From NCBI GenBank assembly GCA_020639295.1, contig JACKGY010000012.1, positions 13,466 through 77,465 on the forward strand: a stretch of 64,000 bases of DNA, in the 5' to 3' direction. Below, piece by piece: positions 62,090 through 64,000 of the stretch (the stretch's first letter is position 1; each line of letters opens with the position of its first letter). Origin of the DNA: Planctomycetota bacterium. GTDB taxonomy: Bacteria; Planctomycetota; GCA-002687715; DRQF01. The notes below the pieces were generated by a model that worked only from the letters and a program-made list of their open reading frames with translations, was not told where the DNA came from and ran no database searches. A program made the position numbers and the translations under genes.

Positions 62090-62859
62090 GTCACCGCTCC
62101 GCCGAGGTCGTAGAGCCGATCGAGCTCGGCGTCGGTGACCTCCTCGGCCTTGCGGTCGAAGAAGATGCGGCCCTCGCGCATGCCGATCAGACGGCCGCAG
62201 TGGCGGCGGGCGAGGTCGATCGCATGCAGGGAGACGACGATGGTCTTGCCGGTCTCGGCGTTGATCCGGGCCAGGATCTCGAGCAGGTCGCGGGCACGGG
62301 CGGGATCGACCGCGCTGACCGGTTCGTCGGCCAGGATCGCGGTCGGGTCCTGGAAGAGGACCCGCGCGATCGCCACCCGTTGAGCCTGGCCGCCGGAGAG
62401 CTTCGAGCTGCGCTCGTACATCTTCTCGGTGAGGGCCACGCGTTCGAGGCAACGGTGGACCTCGACCAGATCGTCGCGGCGCGGCCAGGTCAGGAGCCTG
62501 AGCGCCTCCCAGAGGCCGCCGAAGCCGAGCCGACCGGCGAGGACGTTGCTGACCACGCGCAGCTCGGGCACGAGGTCGAGGCTCTGGTGGATGAAGCCGG
62601 TCGCCCGGCGGACGGCGCGCAGCTCGAGGCGGGAGAGCTTCGCCACCATGTGGCCCCCCACCAGGGTCCGACCCTCGCTCGGCTGCAACATGCCGGCGAG
62701 GATGCGGAGCAAGGTGGTCTTGCCGGCGCCGCTCGGACCGATGAGGCCGATCATCTCGCCGCGATCGACCCGGAGCGAGACGTCGGAGAGCGCCACGAAG
62801 TCGCCGAAGCGCTTGGTGACGCCCTCCAGTCGGAATGCCTCGCGATCGGTTCCGGTCAT
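62086..62859 (-). CDS. PhnC-like ABC transporter ATP-binding protein
   Basis: A 257-residue ABC ATPase. Walker A is GPSGAGKTT (41-49), the Q-loop falls in TGFIHQSLDLVPEL, the signature is KLSGGQAQRVAIARVLF, and Walker B is AILADEPVSAVDP, with the switch His in VSLHAIDLARRH. Sequence style matches PhnC-type importers. It starts four bases after the binding-protein gene and overlaps the first permease gene. Confidence 0.93.
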   Translation of the reverse strand: MTGTDREAFRLEGVTKRFGDFVALSDVSLRVDRGEMIGLIGPSGAGKTTLLRILAGMLQPSEGRTLVGGHMVAKLSRLELRAVRRATGFIHQSLDLVPELRVVSNVLAGRLGFGGLWEALRLLTWPRRDDLVEVHRCLERVALTEKMYERSSKLSGGQAQRVAIARVLFQDPTAILADEPVSAVDPARARDLLEILARINAETGKTIVVSLHAIDLARRHCGRLIGMREGRIFFDRKAEEVTDAELDRLYDLGGAVT

Positions 62860-62863
62860 GCTC

Positions 62864-63772
62864 TCAGCGGATGATGCCGATGCTCTTCGCCGTGTCCTCG
62901 ATGGCCTGGTAGTCGGAGTTCCGGGCCGGGATGAAGCGCGAACGCCGGAAGGCGTCGAGGATCTTCTTGTGGGCCGGGTTGGCCGTGTCGAGGGCGAGCA
63001 AGGCCTTCTCGAGCTTCGCCTTGAAGCCCTGGCCGTAGACCTCGTCGATGTTGCCCGGCACCGACCAGTTGTAGTCGTAGAAGGTGGGCGTCTTCCAGAT
63101 CGCGATGGCGTCGCCGGTCTCGCCCTCCTCCACCGCCTTCTCCCAGTCGGTGTAGTTGATCGCGCCGACCTCGACGCCGCCCTCGCGCACGGCGCGCAGG
63201 GTGTTCGAGTGCGAGCCCGAGAAGGCGACGCTCTTGAAGGCGGCCTCGGGCGCCTTGCCGAGGTGCTTGCGGATGTAGAACTCGGGCATCAGGCGGCCGG
63301 AGGTGGAACCCTGGCTGCCGAAGGTGAAGGTCTTGCCCTCGATGCCCTTCGGGAAGTCGTCGCCGGCCTGCAGGCCGGTCGACTTGTGGGCGATGAAGTA
63401 GCTGTAGAAGGCGGTGTCCTCGGCGCCCTGGGCGATGGCCTCGCCCTTGGTGCGGGCCCGGGCCTGGACGCCGGAGAGGCCGCCGAACCAGGCCAGGAAG
63501 ACGTCGCCGCTGGTCATCGCATTGACCGCGTTGTCGTAGCTGGTGACCGGCTTGTACTCGACCTTCAGCCCGAGCTCCTGGCTCAGGTACTCGGCCAGGG
63601 GATTGAACATCTCCCGCAGCTTGGTCTCGTCGGCGTCGGGGATGGCGGTGAAGGTGAAGACCGCGGGCTTGGCGCCGCCCGTTTCGGACTTGTCGCCCTC
63701 ACCGCAGGCGGTGAGCAGGATGGGGAAGGCGACGAGAAGGGCGGAAAGGAGGATCTTGCTGAACCTGACCAT
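62864..63772 (-). CDS. PhnD-like binding lipoprotein of the putative selenate ABC family
   Basis: A 302-residue periplasmic binding protein anchored as a lipoprotein: the signal peptide ends at lipobox LLTAC23. The mature part has FTAIPDADETKLREMFNPLAEYL, the ligand-loop VFLAWFGGLSGVQARARTKG, the family string GKTFTFGSQGSTSGRLMPEFYI and FSGSHSNTLRAVREGGVEVGAIN. These fit the PhnD/PtxB fold, most closely the subgroup annotated as putative selenate-binding. The true ligand (selenate, phosphonate, phosphite or other oxyanion) is not proven. ATG 63772 follows AGGAGC. It is the first gene of the operon. Confidence 0.85.
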   Translation of the reverse strand: MVRFSKILLSALLVAFPILLTACGEGDKSETGGAKPAVFTFTAIPDADETKLREMFNPLAEYLSQELGLKVEYKPVTSYDNAVNAMTSGDVFLAWFGGLSGVQARARTKGEAIAQGAEDTAFYSYFIAHKSTGLQAGDDFPKGIEGKTFTFGSQGSTSGRLMPEFYIRKHLGKAPEAAFKSVAFSGSHSNTLRAVREGGVEVGAINYTDWEKAVEEGETGDAIAIWKTPTFYDYNWSVPGNIDEVYGQGFKAKLEKALLALDTANPAHKKILDAFRRSRFIPARNSDYQAIEDTAKSIGIIR

Positions 63773-63870
63773 GGGCTGCTCCTGGCTCCGGACCTCGCCG
63801 GGAGAGCCCCGGCGGGTCAGCTGTCTGGTGAGTCGATGCGCCAGCGGTACCCGCCGGCGAAAGCACCGGC

Positions 63871-63915
63871 TCAATCCCTGCGCATGACGCGCAGCTCTCG
63901 CTGGAAGGACTTCAT
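63871..63915 (-). CDS. Possible 14-codon leader peptide
   Basis: A very short frame, MKSFQRELRVMRRD, lies 98 bases upstream of the binding-protein gene in the same direction. TAAGCT ends seven bases before its ATG, the same geometry as the predicted leaderless starts elsewhere in the window. A GCCGG/CCGGC hairpin follows its stop. It may be a regulatory upstream frame or chance. Confidence 0.2.
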   Translation of the reverse strand: MKSFQRELRVMRRD

Positions 63916-64000
63916 GGGCCGGAGCTTAACCCGCGACGCCCGGCAGCTCTACCGCTGCCCGGGCCGTTTCGGTCGTGATCGGAATCAGGCCGGCCGGGCA

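Overview
The window is GC-rich bacterial chromosome. It carries genes of aerobic metabolism: transketolase, aconitase, glutamate dehydrogenase and a benzoyl-CoA epoxidase. HpnH implies hopanoid synthesis. Several very large secreted proteins have FG-GAP/beta-propeller repeats, and many genes are stacked with 1-, 4- or 10-base overlaps. This mixture, together with the mosaic GC-rich intergenic repeats, resembles deep-branching Planctomycetota. That placement is an inference from gene style, not from a marker-gene tree. I saw no rRNA, tRNA, CRISPR, phage or transposase gene.

Layout. 1-9363 is a minus-strand block: partial membrane protein, RNase R-like exoribonuclease, transketolase, membrane sulfatase-like protein and polyferredoxin-TPR protein. 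9484-13143 holds a secreted protein and a DUF1573 protein. 13222-18001 is a benzoyl-CoA module: boxR and a BadF-type ATPase on minus, divergent from boxC-boxB on plus. 18111-19566 is a hipBA pair with an 18-bp palindrome upstream. 19735-22167 is an HpnH cluster with three small genes. 22558-24822 carries a NarL/LuxR-type regulator and an M17 aminopeptidase, followed by a tandem repeat array (24849-25510).

25559-32968 (minus) has EVE and EfpL-type EF-P genes, two FG-GAP secreted proteins, and an M18 aminopeptidase with glutamate dehydrogenase. 33188-37546 has HtrA, a repeat island, an unknown membrane protein, rpmB and a MurC-like ligase. 37547-41565 is a translationally coupled pair of secreted paralogues. 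41705-46012 (plus) has esterase, oligoribonuclease, HI0933-type flavoprotein and a YihY-DUF547 fusion. 46392-49145 (minus) has nfu, a HAD-Nudix fusion, folB and a FolM-like reductase. 49223-58429 has another FG-GAP protein, aconitase and three envelope or secreted proteins. 58461-63772 is a six-gene minus operon: an ABC transporter of the PhnCDE/putative selenate type, then an adenine DNA methyltransferase and a GT2 glycosyltransferase.

The most promising items are these: the overlapping HAD-Nudix/folB/FolM operon as a possible compact pterin module; the boxR-boxCB divergent region, in which one palindrome supplies both -35 elements and boxR looks leaderless; the mosaic hairpin repeats, which sit in three of the five convergent gene junctions that have a real gap; and the YihY-DUF547 fusion. 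Starts were chosen from Shine-Dalgarno sites, family alignment and overlap with neighbours, so they often differ from the longest possible frame.
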